A stretch of DNA of 25,618 nucleotides from Haplomitrium mnioides. Taxonomy: Eukaryota; Marchantiophyta; Haplomitriopsida; Calobryales. The stretch spans positions 1-25,618 of the forward strand of contig JBNGIS010022106.1 in assembly GCA_049999725.1 (NCBI GenBank), read 5' to 3'. Positions 9,476-18,399 of the stretch are shown piece after piece. The translations under genes were made by a program, and so were the position numbers. Positions within the stretch are counted from its first letter, which is position 1, and every line of letters begins with the position of its first letter. Under the pieces are notes generated by a model. It made no database searches. It was not told the origin of the DNA and saw only the letters and a program-made list of their open reading frames with translations.

Positions 9476-9946
9476 TTTCGCTGCTATAAAAATGAGCAAA
9501 AAAATTGATTGTAAAAATAAAGGATAGAAAGTCTTAGAAAGCTGAAGGGAAAAAATAGACCAAAAGACAAGAAATTGCAAAAAATAACCACAAAAAGAGA
9601 ATATGATCTCGTAACTCAACTTGCGAAAATGGAAAGAAACTTTCTATTGTTGCTCATTTTAACACCTAAATTTAAAAAAACACATTTTCTTGTAAAAAAT
9701 GATTCGCGGTGCTTTATACATGTAGTTTTGCATAGTGAAAAAAAAATTCAGTATATACAACATTGTTTTTTTTTTCATCTTTCTAGTTTTTTTTCTATTT
9801 ACTTCACATAATTTTCACTATTTTGTCGTTTTGTAGATTTGCTTTCAAAAAACCATTTTTTGGTATATCACCATCTATCGTGATTATTTGCTTAAATCAT
9901 TTCTTGAATTTTTTAGTTTTTTGATTGGTATTTTATAATGTTATGA
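9476..9946. promoter_or_regulatory. Divergent intergenic region (putative bidirectional promoter)
   Basis: About 470 bp of very AT-rich DNA lies between the two outward-facing start regions, with homopurine and homopyrimidine runs (e.g. 9749, 9767-9776). No convincing TATA box could be assigned to either gene. The regulatory role is inferred only from arrangement. Confidence 0.35.
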
Positions 9947-10150
9947 GTGTTTAGAGGTAAGAAGCGATTAGAATTTCAAGTTTCATGCTCTCAAAAAAGT
10001 GTTACTTTTGGCCAACAATTGGAGATACTGTCAAATTGTCATTTTGAGGAGGGAAGCATTAGCGTACTTAGAGCATTAAGTGTACTGGCAAGTATTTTGG
10101 GCAAAAAATTGCAAGTTGTTGAACAAGATGCATCAATAGAGGAAGATAGT
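9947..10150 (+). pseudogene. Possible first exon of DUF7869-like pseudogene
   Basis: An open frame reading VSCSQKSVTFGQQLEILSN and LRALSVLASILGKKLQVVEQ ends at a donor-like AGT|GTGAGTG (10151). No ATG begins this frame, so the true start is unknown; the first codon of the open stretch is GTG. The product is not recognised. Its place just upstream of the DUF7869 exons and the donor before the 30-bp repeat are the only reasons to join it to that gene. The phase into the next exon is off by one base. Confidence 0.3.
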
Positions 10151-10455
10151 GTGAGTGAACCCTATGCGCGTATAGGATCAACGATTGAACCCTATGCGTG
10201 CATAGGATCCAAGACTCAATCTTAAGCATACATTGGATCTAGTATGTTGGGAAAGAAATCAAAGTATATTCCTTCTAGAGATTTTCAAAACACAAAGACT
10301 AACAAGTGAGAAGGGTTAAACACTGTAATAGAACTTTGTTTCTCTCAAACCAAAGCTCATTATTTGAGATTTGAGAAAAAGAAAGACACTATCAAGTCAA
10401 CAACCAAACCATCAAGTCACAACTCTCATAGAGTTGTGGAGGTTTTTTTTGTCAG
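10151..10455 (+). other. Putative intron with 30-bp palindromic repeats
   Basis: Donor GTGAGT at 10151 and acceptor TTTTTTTTGTCAG ending at 10455. Two to three units of a roughly 30-bp repeat (GAACCCTATGCGCGTATAGG + ATC...) follow directly after the donor at 10157-10245. The exact phase is unresolved. Confidence 0.4.
10157..10245. repeat. 30-bp palindromic-core minisatellite
   Basis: Units CCTATGCGCGTATAGG and CCTATGCGTGCATAGG recur with a 30-bp period. The core is an (imperfect) palindrome of the same kind as in the 24-bp and 37-bp arrays. Confidence 0.75.
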
Positions 10456-11761
10456 CAATAGATGACGACAACAATATAGAGGATCCAAATTTATTTTTTC
10501 AAAAGACTAAAAGCATTGAAATAGATGATTGCTTTAATTTTGACAATGATACGCTATCACCATTGGCAATACTCAAACGAACAGTTAATTCTACACAAGT
10601 TGGACATCTAAGTGAGAATAGAAGGTCAACTGGAAACAGAAAGCGTTTGAAGGAATCTTCATATGACAGTTTAGGCAATGATTCTAGCAAAGAGTCTATG
10701 TCATTGAATATTGCTTTGGAGTTATCAACAATATCTCTGATTATCTTAGAAAATACATTTCATTATGCTCAAGGATTTGATGAAGATTCTATTTTGGCAT
10801 GGTCAAGTTCTCCTACACCTCAAATTGGTCTACACAAATCAAAAAAGGATTTAAAGAGAAAAAGCAATATTTTTTATGATGCACAAGATCTCAAAGATAA
10901 TGCCTTACCTCGAATGGTTGGACCCAATCGTCCGACAAAACATAAAAGTTCTTTATCTAGGCCTAAACCCAAATGGGTAAATACTTTACATGACAATTCA
11001 TTGCCAAAAGTCTATCATGACGAGAGCTTTGTAAGGAAAAAGCTCGATCTAATATCAATTTTGAAATTGACAAGATTTTTATGTTGCCAAAAATAATTGT
11101 TTGTTGTTGTGCAAAACATATTTCTTAAGAAGCGTGAGAGAAACGTACTTTTAACAAAGCATAAAGAATTGAGATGCTACTTTGCAATGGAGAATACCAA
11201 GAAGAGACTCCAATCTTGACAATTGATTTACTCTGCCTAGTGGTACTCTTGCTTGTAGAAGAGCTTCATGCTAATATTATCCGTAGGGAAAGATAGAATC
11301 CAAAGGATTCAAAATCTCAAGAATGTAGATCTTAGAGGTATTTTAGAAAATGGAAAATAACCGCCCAAAAAAAAAAAAAAAAAAAAATTGATGGACAATT
11401 TTTTTCAAGGACATTGTGAAAGAATTCCCACTCTCAAAGTTTTTAATTTGATGGAAAATTTTACAAAATGGAAAGTTTTTGACTACTATACAACTTATTT
11501 GAAAGAGAAGCATCTTGATTGCATTATGAGTTTTTCTAATTTTACAAAGCATTGAAGAACGCATTTTCCAAATGTTAAAATTCAAAAACGCAATAGATTT
11601 GGTATTTGTAAAACTTGTCAAGAAATTAAATCATTGTGCAAAAAATCCGCATTGGAGTCTAACAAAGGTAACAAATTTTTTCCCTTTGAAACCAATGGTT
11701 ATTATGATGTTCTTCATACTTGTTGTCTGAAAAGCCGCTTTGTTCAGCATGATTTGAAGAG
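10456..11761 (+). pseudogene. DUF7869-family pseudogene, N-terminal and linker exon
   Basis: The first part (to 11096) is open and encodes an acidic, low-complexity N-terminus (AIDDDNNIEDPNLFF, LPRMVGPNRPTKHKSSLSRP) ending at a Cys pair, FLCCQK. The frame then breaks, and the next 250 bp still resemble coding DNA (KRERNVLLTKHKELRCYF; RIQNLKNVDLRGILENGK). A 21-bp poly(A) tract at 11367-11387 interrupts it. From the ATG at 11391 it reads MENFTKWKVFDYYTTYLKEK, then RTHFPNVKIQKRNRFGICKTC, matching the F.NV.IPK.NRF..C..C element that precedes the catalytic domain in DUF7869-type proteins, as I remember them. A TGA at 11553 sits where the family has W. The exon ends AAG AG|GTAATG at 11761. Length and order fit a member of this family. 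Confidence 0.55.
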
Positions 11762-12600
11762 GTAATGTGTGAAGAACTCATAGGGTGAGAGATAACAATT
11801 TAGAACTAATTAGAGTCAAAGCTTAATTTTGGAGATGTTAATTTGTGTTACTCTTAGAGTGTACATATTTTTTTTATTGTTGATTTGTTTCTTAAACAAT
11901 GATGGAGTCCAGAAAAGCACAAAAGATGTAGTTGTTAGATAAGACTCTATGCTTGAATAGGGTTTATTAGTTTTAGTTTGAATCCAAAGCATGCCAAGAG
12001 TCAAAGACAACATAGAAATTGTTCTGATTGTTGTTTGTGACATTAGGCATGTACAAGGTTTTGCTATTGTTCCTTTCAATCCAAGGCCCAACCCGAGATA
12101 AACAAGATCAAGAATCATTGTTGTTGATTGTAACCCTATAGGCACATAGGCTTTGTTCTTGTTTCTTTCAATTCCACTTGCGGCTACCATCAAAGCAAAC
12201 CAATGAGCTGATGTCATTGTTTTTCATCCTATGCGCACATTGGCTTTGTTATTTTTCTTTGAATCCTATGTGTATAGAGTCAAAGAAAGCATAGGAATTA
12301 TAGTTCTAGTTTGTCAACTCACATGCGCAAAGGTTTTTTTCTTGTCTTGTTGAATCTCTTACATGTGTTGAGTCAAAGCAAGTCTGTAACGTGTAAGTGG
12401 TGTTTGTTTCCCTAACCTCACCTAGTTTTTATTATGGTTGTTCTAAATCTCCTGCATTTAAAGAGTAAAAATAAGACTTTGAATCATTGTTTATAGTTTT
12501 GACCCTTTACACTTGAAACATTTGCTGATATTGGTTTGAATATTCTTTGCGCGTGAAGTTATCTTATAAAATTTGTGACATCAAGACATGCTTTCACAAA
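11762..12600 (+). other. Putative intron of DUF7869-like gene with GCGC-core repeats
   Basis: Starts with a donor-like GTAATG right after coding sequence. No frame-compatible acceptor was found, so the right limit is approximate. Between about 11930 and 12400 it carries long, very degenerate repeats described separately. Confidence 0.35.
11930..12400. repeat. Degenerate ~60-bp GCGC-core minisatellite
   Basis: Recurring segments such as CCTATAGGCACATAGGCTTTG, CCTATGCGCACATTGGCTTTG and CCTATGTGTATAGAGTC (each given up to 20 bases in effect), separated by TTGTTCTTGTTTCTTTCAAT-like spacers. Period is irregular, roughly 55-65 bp. The core is the same palindrome type as in the other arrays. Confidence 0.65.
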
Positions 12601-13815
12601 ATTATTTATATATTTTTGGTGTTTTTGGACGATGCAATCAAATACAATCACCAATTGTTTGTTTATCATGACCAGCAAATGAAAGAAAGAACAAAACTTG
12701 CAAACCATTGAAGAAAATGTTGTGTGGACGGTCAAAAGTGCTTAGGCATTGTGAATGATAGATTGGATTAAAAGAAAATATCGATTCCACATTTGCCTTC
12801 ACCACAAAAAAACATTGATAATAACTATTTGACAAGTGTGCATATTGTTGGTGTGTTAATTTTTAATCATGCTTTTTCTTGGAGGGTCTTTTTAACCTAC
12901 AAAAACTTGAGAAGAAACTATAATTTGAGAGTTATAGTGCTCAATAGAATATTATGTGACTTAGAAGTGTCGTTGTTTCCCACATTGTATCTTTAGTTGG
13001 ACAATACAACATGAGATATTAAGAATTCTATCTTATTTGGACATCTTAGTCTTCTCATCACCAAGAATGTTTTTTGAAAAATCAAGGTAGGATTTCTCAT
13101 GGTCGGCAATACTCATGATCAAATCAATCAAATATTCAGCAAGTTCTTGAAATGTTTGACGCGTGTTAAAGCTTTTACAATAACAAGTTTTAATAGAATG
13201 CTACAATTGTCTTATAATCCTAAACCACAAGTAACTCTTCTGATGGAGACTTTGGATTTCAAATTGTTTCTACAACAACATAGCTCCTTGGTTCAAAAGA
13301 TGCATGATATTTCTTTCAATCAACATTTCAAGTTCAAGTTGAGTGATTTGAAGTCAAAGATTTGGAGCAAACAATTTTCAACACATGAATTTTGGCTACC
13401 TTTCGATGGTATTTGTCAACTCAAGTGTCTACCTGAAGTGGAAGGAGAAACTTTAAGTTCAATATTAATTCCTTTAAAGGTATATTCTAAAATCAAACGA
13501 TCTCAAAAAGAAGAAAGAGAAGTTGATGTGGAGAAAGTGGTCTTTGCAATTAAGAACAAAATAAGTGATAACAGCTACAAGTTCTTTACAGATTATGATA
13601 TTCAATGGTGGGATGACCTTTTCCTTGTACAACAAGAAATTGCAACTTACATTCTTAAAAGAAAATGGCAAAGACTCAAAGTGGAGTTCACCTTTCCCCC
13701 TTCACAACCTGTAAACACTTGTAATGACTCTCAAAATATTTGTGTAACCCCTCAATTTGATGCTCACCAGCTAGAGGAAGATGTTCCAGTAGAATTTATG
13801 CTTTCTTTATGTTGA
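12601..13815 (+). pseudogene. DUF7869-family transposase/integrase-like core, pseudogene
   Basis: One unbroken frame runs for about 400 codons with only five in-frame stops and no frameshift. In order: YNHQLFVYHDQQMKERTKLA; GIVNDRLD (12751-12768), matching the IIDGMDQ box with the first acidic residue at 12757-12759; HIVGVLIFNHAFSW; LFPTLYL-stop-LDNTT (second aspartate at 13000-13002), matching YLQLDN..RENKN; then KVGFLMVGNTHDQINQIFSK (13084-13140), matching FLMVGHTHEDIDQMFS with H to N and D to N changes. The final part has KISDNSYKFFTDYDIQWW and KRKWQRLKVEFTFP. The family is widespread in eukaryotic repeats and is thought to be integrase/transposase-like; the RNase H-like fold is an inference from the three acidic boxes. 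Confidence 0.75.
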
Positions 13816-14372
13816 GAAATCTATAGTAGAACATGTAGGCTACAAGAACAGACTATTTCACATCAAACAAGATATGGGCACAAATTTGGCAACCTACATG
13901 ATGTGAAAGCCAAAATGTTTATTTGCATTTTTGCATCACTCAACCATAAGTGCAGATTGTTTTGGATTACCAAAGTTGTCAAAGTTTTCTCATTTGATGA
14001 AGAAGAACCTCCAAACTCGGAAGAGATACGTGTTCAATGGTTTGCCTATAAGAATGAGGATGCATTTTTTGGACAATACTTTCTATAAAAAAATAAGCAA
14101 CAAAAAGAAAACACAAATCCAAGTTGCATATCAAAGTACTTGATGTAATATAGATCACAATTTCTCTCTTTCGAATTTCTTCTCACAAAAAAAAACCAAT
14201 TGAGGAAAACAACTCTAGCTACCATTAAATCAAATCTATTTGAGTATGAAGGACAGAAAACAATCAATCTTGAAGTGTTTGAAAGAGATTCAATCAACAT
14301 CATCAACATTGAGGCAAATCACGAAATTCTTGATGAATCTTCTGAATCTGAAGAAGTTTATGCAAGTAACTA
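13816..14372 (+). pseudogene. DUF7869-like pseudogene, C-terminal domain
   Basis: Beyond the last long open frame the homology continues through frame changes. FWITKVVKVFSFDEEEPPNS then EEIRVQWFAYKNEDAFFG (about 13960-14080) looks like a small beta-barrel module (Tudor/BAH/SH3-like), and FLLTKKNQLRKTTLATIKS (about 14180-14230) resembles the basic tail seen after it in related proteins. It ends in an acidic tail (ILDESSESEEVYASN) and a TAA at about 14371. A stop after FGQYFL (14085) and frameshifts near 14150 show decay. Confidence 0.55.
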
Positions 14373-14734
14373 AAACTATTTAGAAACCTTACTGTTTGTA
14401 GCATACTTTGAACATATGTTTGAATTTAAATTTATATATTTTATAAAGTACTCCAGAATTCTATTCAAGAAATTTTTTGAGTTTATATATCAACTTGAAT
14501 TTTTTTGGTGTAAATCATTTCTAGTTAATTCTTTTCATATGTGAATGAAATTTAAACATTCAATCATAATCTTCATTTGTTTTGTCAAACATTTTCTGAT
14601 CCAAAATGTCACCATATATATTCTTTCCTACTATATTGTTTGCTGGAAGAATTTCAATGTTTTGGCTACTAAATCTTTTGGCGTAGATCTTTTGGGTTGT
14701 TGAAGCGTCTACCCATCTCATCCACTTAATCCTT
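14373..14734. other. AT-rich non-coding stretch
   Basis: No reading frame, repeat or RNA gene recognised. This is 3' flank of the DUF7869-like gene. Confidence 0.5.
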
Positions 14735-15235
14735 TGCTAGCATTGACTTTGATGTAAAACTTGAAACCTCTTGCACCCTTTGACTGTGATGTAGAACCTG
14801 GAACCCCTTGTACTCTGAGACTTTGATCAAGAAATCAGAATCCTAAGCTCGCTTAGAGTTTTTTGCGAAACTTAGAACCTTAAACACACCTAAACTTTGA
14901 TATAGAATGCGGAACCTTATGTGTACATAGACTCTAATGTGCAAGTCAAAACCTTATGCGCGCAAATAATCTATTGCAAAACTTAAAACCCTTTGCGAGC
15001 ATAGTCTTTGTTGGCGAGTACTCAACTGTAGAACCTGGATTCCTATGCATACATAGACTTTGGTACGAAAGTCGGAGCCTTTTGTACGTTTAGACTCTAA
15101 TACAGAACCCTAAACCTTGTACATACTACCATGTAGAACTTAGAACCTAAATCACTCAAAGAATCTGATATGGAACTCAGAACCTTTTGTTTGCAGGGAC
15201 TATGGTCCAAAACTTGGAGCTCTCTACGCATTTAA
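14735..15235. repeat. 37-bp minisatellite with GCGC core
   Basis: At least nine units fit a 37-bp period exactly or nearly so, for example ACTTTGATATAGAATGCGG + AACCTTATGTGTACATAG, and the following unit ending CCTTATGCGCGCAAAT. The conserved landmarks are (G)ACTTTGAT, AGAACCT and TATGCGCGCATAG. The array begins about 360 bp past the DUF7869-like gene. Confidence 0.88.
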
Positions 15236-15239
15236 ACCA

Positions 15240-15700
15240 TGAAGAAAATTTCTAAATTGATTTCTTGTTTGGTTGCTCTAGCCTTTTTTGATTTTGAGTT
15301 ATAACTCCTTTGCGCATATGAATCTTTGAACTTTAGAAATTTTTTAATTTCTAAGCCTTTGTAAAAATATAACTACTTAATCTTTAGCATGTATAAATTT
15401 TTTGAAGCAGAATTGAAAGCCTCTTTCTTACTTGGACTTCAAAATAGAGTTCTGAACTCCATGCAAGGATAGGTTTTTGTAGCTTTTGCCATTGGGGACT
15501 TCAAATTGATTCCCTTAACTTCTGGTTTGCTTGGGCTTTTCCTCGAGTTTTTTGTTTATTTTTCAAAAAAAAAAGTTTTTATTGGCACTATATTTATGTG
15601 CGCATGAAGTTTTTGCAACCAAATTTATTTCAAAATGACTCTATTTTAAAATTTATAAAAACAATTTGCCTTTGAAATGTATTTTATCCAAAATGCAAGT
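15240..15700. other. AT-rich non-coding stretch with a few decayed 37-bp units
   Basis: Poly-T and poly-A runs and isolated CGCATATGAA-like pieces (15313, 15600) suggest decayed array units. No gene is seen. Confidence 0.4.
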
Positions 15701-15996
15701 TTTTTGTGAAAAAAAACCACAATTTTTATGCTTCTTATTGATTTCGATATTTCCAATATTTCATTAAAAATAAGAATATCATTCAATTTTTCATAATGAA
15801 ATTGCTTCTCGATCTATCAAGCTTGTTAAAATTGCTAAAAATAAACCAAAAAATTCATGTAATTTGTTTTTGGGAAAAATACCCTTGTTTCCACTATTTT
15901 TGAGGCTTGAAAGTGTTGGTTTCTTTACAAAAAAAGAAAGTTTTTGTTTTGAGTAGCATGTTCCTAGTTCATAGTAGTGGTTGTTGAGAACAAAAT
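15700..15996 (-). repeat. A/T-rich dispersed repeat X, copy 1
   Basis: Its reverse complement aligns with 25326-25618 over nearly 300 bp. Shared landmarks are GAACATGCTACTCA, ACATGAnTTTTTTGG, AATTTCATTATG and CATAAAAATT. No coding function is claimed, although both copies can be read as a similar hydrophobic peptide (FFGLFLAIL / FLGLFFVVS). Confidence 0.7.
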
Positions 15997-16400
15997 TTGT
16001 ACTCTTACTTTTTTGTTTGACCAAAACCTACTCTTTAAAACCCAAAGCACTTAAACTCAAACTTCTTGTTTTAAATTATTGTATAGAGAAAAAAACTTAA
16101 ACTCTTCTTACATAGAAACTTAAACTATTGTAACATCAAACTTCTTGATTTTTATTTTTTTTAAATGTTTAAACCTCTAGTAGAGTATTTTCTCTAAATT
16201 AAATTTAAAAAAAAAAATTGGTTTGTTTTTGTTTCTTGTTTAACTATTGTAAAATAACTTCTTTTTTAACTTAAAATATTGGTTGTGAATAATATGTTAA
16301 TTTATAATATTTAAAGTACTATTTCATTTTGTATTTGTATAAGATTCTTCATTGTTTTATAATTGCAAAATAATGCAATAATGTAAAGAGAAAGTTTGGC
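15997..16400. other. AT-rich non-coding stretch
   Basis: Homopolymer-rich DNA with no gene, array or conserved motif that I can see. Confidence 0.5.
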
Positions 16401-16405
16401 ATATA

Positions 16406-16495
16406 TTAAGAACAAGGCCAATTAGACAAATATAATTACTATATCTATCATATATTTTGTAGTAGCTGTATTTGTCTTATTGACCTTGTTCTTAG
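16406..16495. repeat. 35-bp inverted repeat (hairpin)
   Basis: Arms 16406-16440 and 16461-16495 are imperfect reverse complements around a 20-bp AT-rich loop. The right arm contains TTTGTCTTATTGACCTTGTT, which is part of the 66-bp array unit, so the left arm is an inverted unit. Confidence 0.85.
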
Positions 16496-17064
16496 TGGTT
16501 AAATTATGAGTTATTCGAACATAAAACATATCTCATCTCATGAGCATTGCCCTTAGTAGTTAATTTATAAAGTATTTAATATATACAACAATTGTATTTG
16601 TTCCATTCATTTTGCTACTAGTAATTAAATAAGGGAGTTTTTGGTAGATACAACAACCACAATTGCCCCCATTGACCTTGATTCTAGTAGTTAAATTATA
16701 GAGTATTCTACTGATACAACAATTGCATTTGTCTCAACGACCTTGCTATTAGTCACTAAATAAATCATGGAGTATTTAATAGATACAACAAAACACATTG
16801 GTCTAATTAGCATTGTTTCTTGTGGTTTCATTATGAAACATCCGCTAGATACAACAACCATATTATTCCTATTGGCTTTGTTGCTAGTAATTAAACTATG
16901 GAGTATCTATAAGATACAACAACAATTATTGCATTTTTTCAATCATTCTTGTTCATGATGGTTAAAAGTTGAGCATCCTATAGATTCAACAACCACAATT
17001 GTTCACTTAATTTGGCTTCTATTGGCTAAATTATAGAGTGTTTGATAGACACAACAATCGTATT
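16461..17064. repeat. ~66-bp tandem array
   Basis: About eight to nine degenerate units. The landmark TAGTnnTTAAATTATnGAGTAT recurs at about 16493, 16554, 16619, 16685, 16750, 16821, 16885, 16956 and 17020, with spacings of 61-71 bp. Each unit also has GATACAACAA and ATTGnCCTTG. It stops at the LTR of chromovirus B. Confidence 0.88.
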
Positions 17065-17515
17065 TGTAAAAGAACTCAAAGACCAACTTTGAAATGGGTA
17101 ACAACTCCAAGATAACTCTAATAGAGCTATAAAACTCAATTTGCAATAAGCAAGCAAAAACCAAGAGTGCAAGCCAAAGCCAAGTCACCAAAGAGCTAAA
17201 CCAAATTGATAGGAACTCCAAAATGAGCAGTAGAGCTATGAAGCAGTTCTATTTATACAAGAGAAGAAGGTGTCATCCCCCTTCTTTCACTTAGAAGTCA
17301 CGTCTAATTTCAGCCTTAAAAGTGATATTATCTTACTTCTCTAAAATTAACTTCAAAATCAAGTAATCTAATCTCACTTCAACCCTAAAAGTAGCCTTGT
17401 ACCACTTCACTTTAAGCAACTTCAAAAGCAAGTAACATTAAAATGATTTCAACTCTAAAGTTGATCCTCTACCACTTCCTTCACTTCTCTCTATTTTCTT
17501 ATAAATAGCACAACA
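17065..17515 (-). repeat. 3' LTR of chromovirus B
   Basis: Full-length match to the LTRs of copy A, with intact TG and CA ends (minus strand TGTTGTGC...TTTTACA). The left flank is GTATT; its partner on the right is absent because the element is truncated. The internal flank GGAAGG on the minus strand may be a polypurine-tract remnant. Confidence 0.93.
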
Positions 17516-17529
17516 CCTTCCAATCAATG

Positions 17530-17696
17530 ACGTCCTCGTCATTACTACAACTTTCAAATAGTTGAATAGCCTCTTGAGCATTTTCAAGGTTTTAATAAGG
17601 TTGTTATGTAGCATTATAAAGTGGATAGTCTTTCCACAAAACCTTGCATTGAACTTCTAGATGCCACTCTTTTTGCCAAAATGCAGTCCACATCAT
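17530..17696 (-). pseudogene. Chromodomain, chromovirus B
   Basis: Minus strand shows VLWKDYPLYNAT and NLENAQEAIQLFE, matching YLVKWKGYP..ATW and ENL of chromovirus chromodomains. The YKVLWKDYP box is better kept than in copy A. The coding sequence continues upstream (rightward) on the far side of the nested insertion at 22153. Confidence 0.72.
17692..17696. other. Target-site duplication, left copy (ATCAT)
   Basis: Directly repeated at 22148-22152. Copy A at about 2325-2345 shows the corresponding uninterrupted site (CCACTTCATATTCTTTATG), which fixes both edges of the insertion. Confidence 0.95.
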
Positions 17697-18039
17697 TGTT
17701 AGGTCACGAGATAGGTGATTGAGGAAGCTTCTAGAAGAGCTTTGTTGGAGCACAAGGAGGAGCAAAATCATCGATGAACAACAAAGTGGCGTCACTTGGC
17801 TATAAGAAAGTGCTATTCTATCATCTATCGGAGCATGACATAGAAAGTAATTGATGACAATGGAGGCTCACAAAGTTGTGCTGAAATTCTTAGAAGCACT
17901 CAACATCAAATTTTTGATGGTAATTGCTGGAGCAGATTTTGTTTTCAATTCTCAGGTTGAGTTCATTGGAAGATTGAGAAGAGCTTGGAGGATTGGTTGA
18001 AAATATTTTGAATTATGTGGATCATACAGTAGTTGCTAA

Positions 18040-18370
18040 GGGAAGATAAGGCTGAGAGTGCTGCACGCCGCCGCAATTGGAGCGCCTTATTGGAGATGAT
18101 AGTTTCAGCTGATGATCCTGTACAACGGATGCTTTTTATTGTTTGAAGCTATTTGGAAGGCAGTTACCGCATGGCTAATGGGAAAATAAGTACATGAGTC
18201 ATTGGTCCTGGTAACTTCTACGGGGATGAACTAGTTTCTTGGTGTCTGAGGAATCATCCGGTTGATCGGTATCCGTCTTTGAATGCAAGTATTAGAACCT
18301 TGAGCACTGCAGAGGATGATTGCTTGAGTACTACAGGGGATGATGGCTTGAGCACTACAAATGATGATCA
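18040..18370 (+). pseudogene. Captured fragment: cyclic-nucleotide-gated channel (CNGC) binding domain
   Basis: Plus-strand frame gives DDPVQRMLFIV-stop-SYLEGSYRMANGKIST, then VIGPGNFYGDELVSWCLRNH and PSLNASIRTLSTAE. This is the cyclic-nucleotide-binding domain of plant CNGCs (MLFIVRG...; G(P)G(N/D)F.GDELL(S/T)W.L). The SWCLR wording is closer to the CNGC19/20-type group than to the TWAL type. Both stops fall inside the fragment. Only about 75 of roughly 700 residues are present, and the transmembrane pore part is absent. The final residues run into a 24-bp tandem repeat. A possible IQ-motif scrap (VHFLQSAWLQ) occurs at 18846-18875 but is too weak to call. Confidence 0.8.
18300..18368. repeat. 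In-frame 24-bp tandem repeat
   Basis: Three copies of TTGAGCACTGCAGAGGATGA + TTGC (18300, 18324, 18348; last copy 21 bp), encoding LSTAEDDC-like octapeptides in the CNGC frame. The repeat duplicates the end of the captured domain. Confidence 0.9.
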
Positions 18371-18399
18371 AATCTCTCTGTCCAAGCTGTTGATCAAAG

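Larger units (their letters stand above)
77..14372. mobile_element. Decayed large element with divergent ParB-like/methylase and DUF7869 genes
   Basis: Two pseudogenes of types usually seen in mobile or selfish contexts lie head to head. The ParB-like/methyltransferase gene runs leftward from 9475 and the DUF7869 gene runs rightward from about 9950. Both carry related palindromic-core minisatellites in putative introns, which ties them together as one unit. Chromovirus A (1669-6786) is a later insertion in an intron of the minus-strand gene. I could not find terminal inverted repeats or target duplications, so the outer limits given are only those of the recognisable coding remnants. That the two genes form one element is inference from arrangement and shared repeats; they could instead be two neighbouring elements. 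Confidence 0.5.

Noticed and set aside
11343-11621. 92-codon minus-strand open frame
   Set aside because: Antisense to the recognisable DUF7869 N-terminal exon and built on the poly(A) tract.
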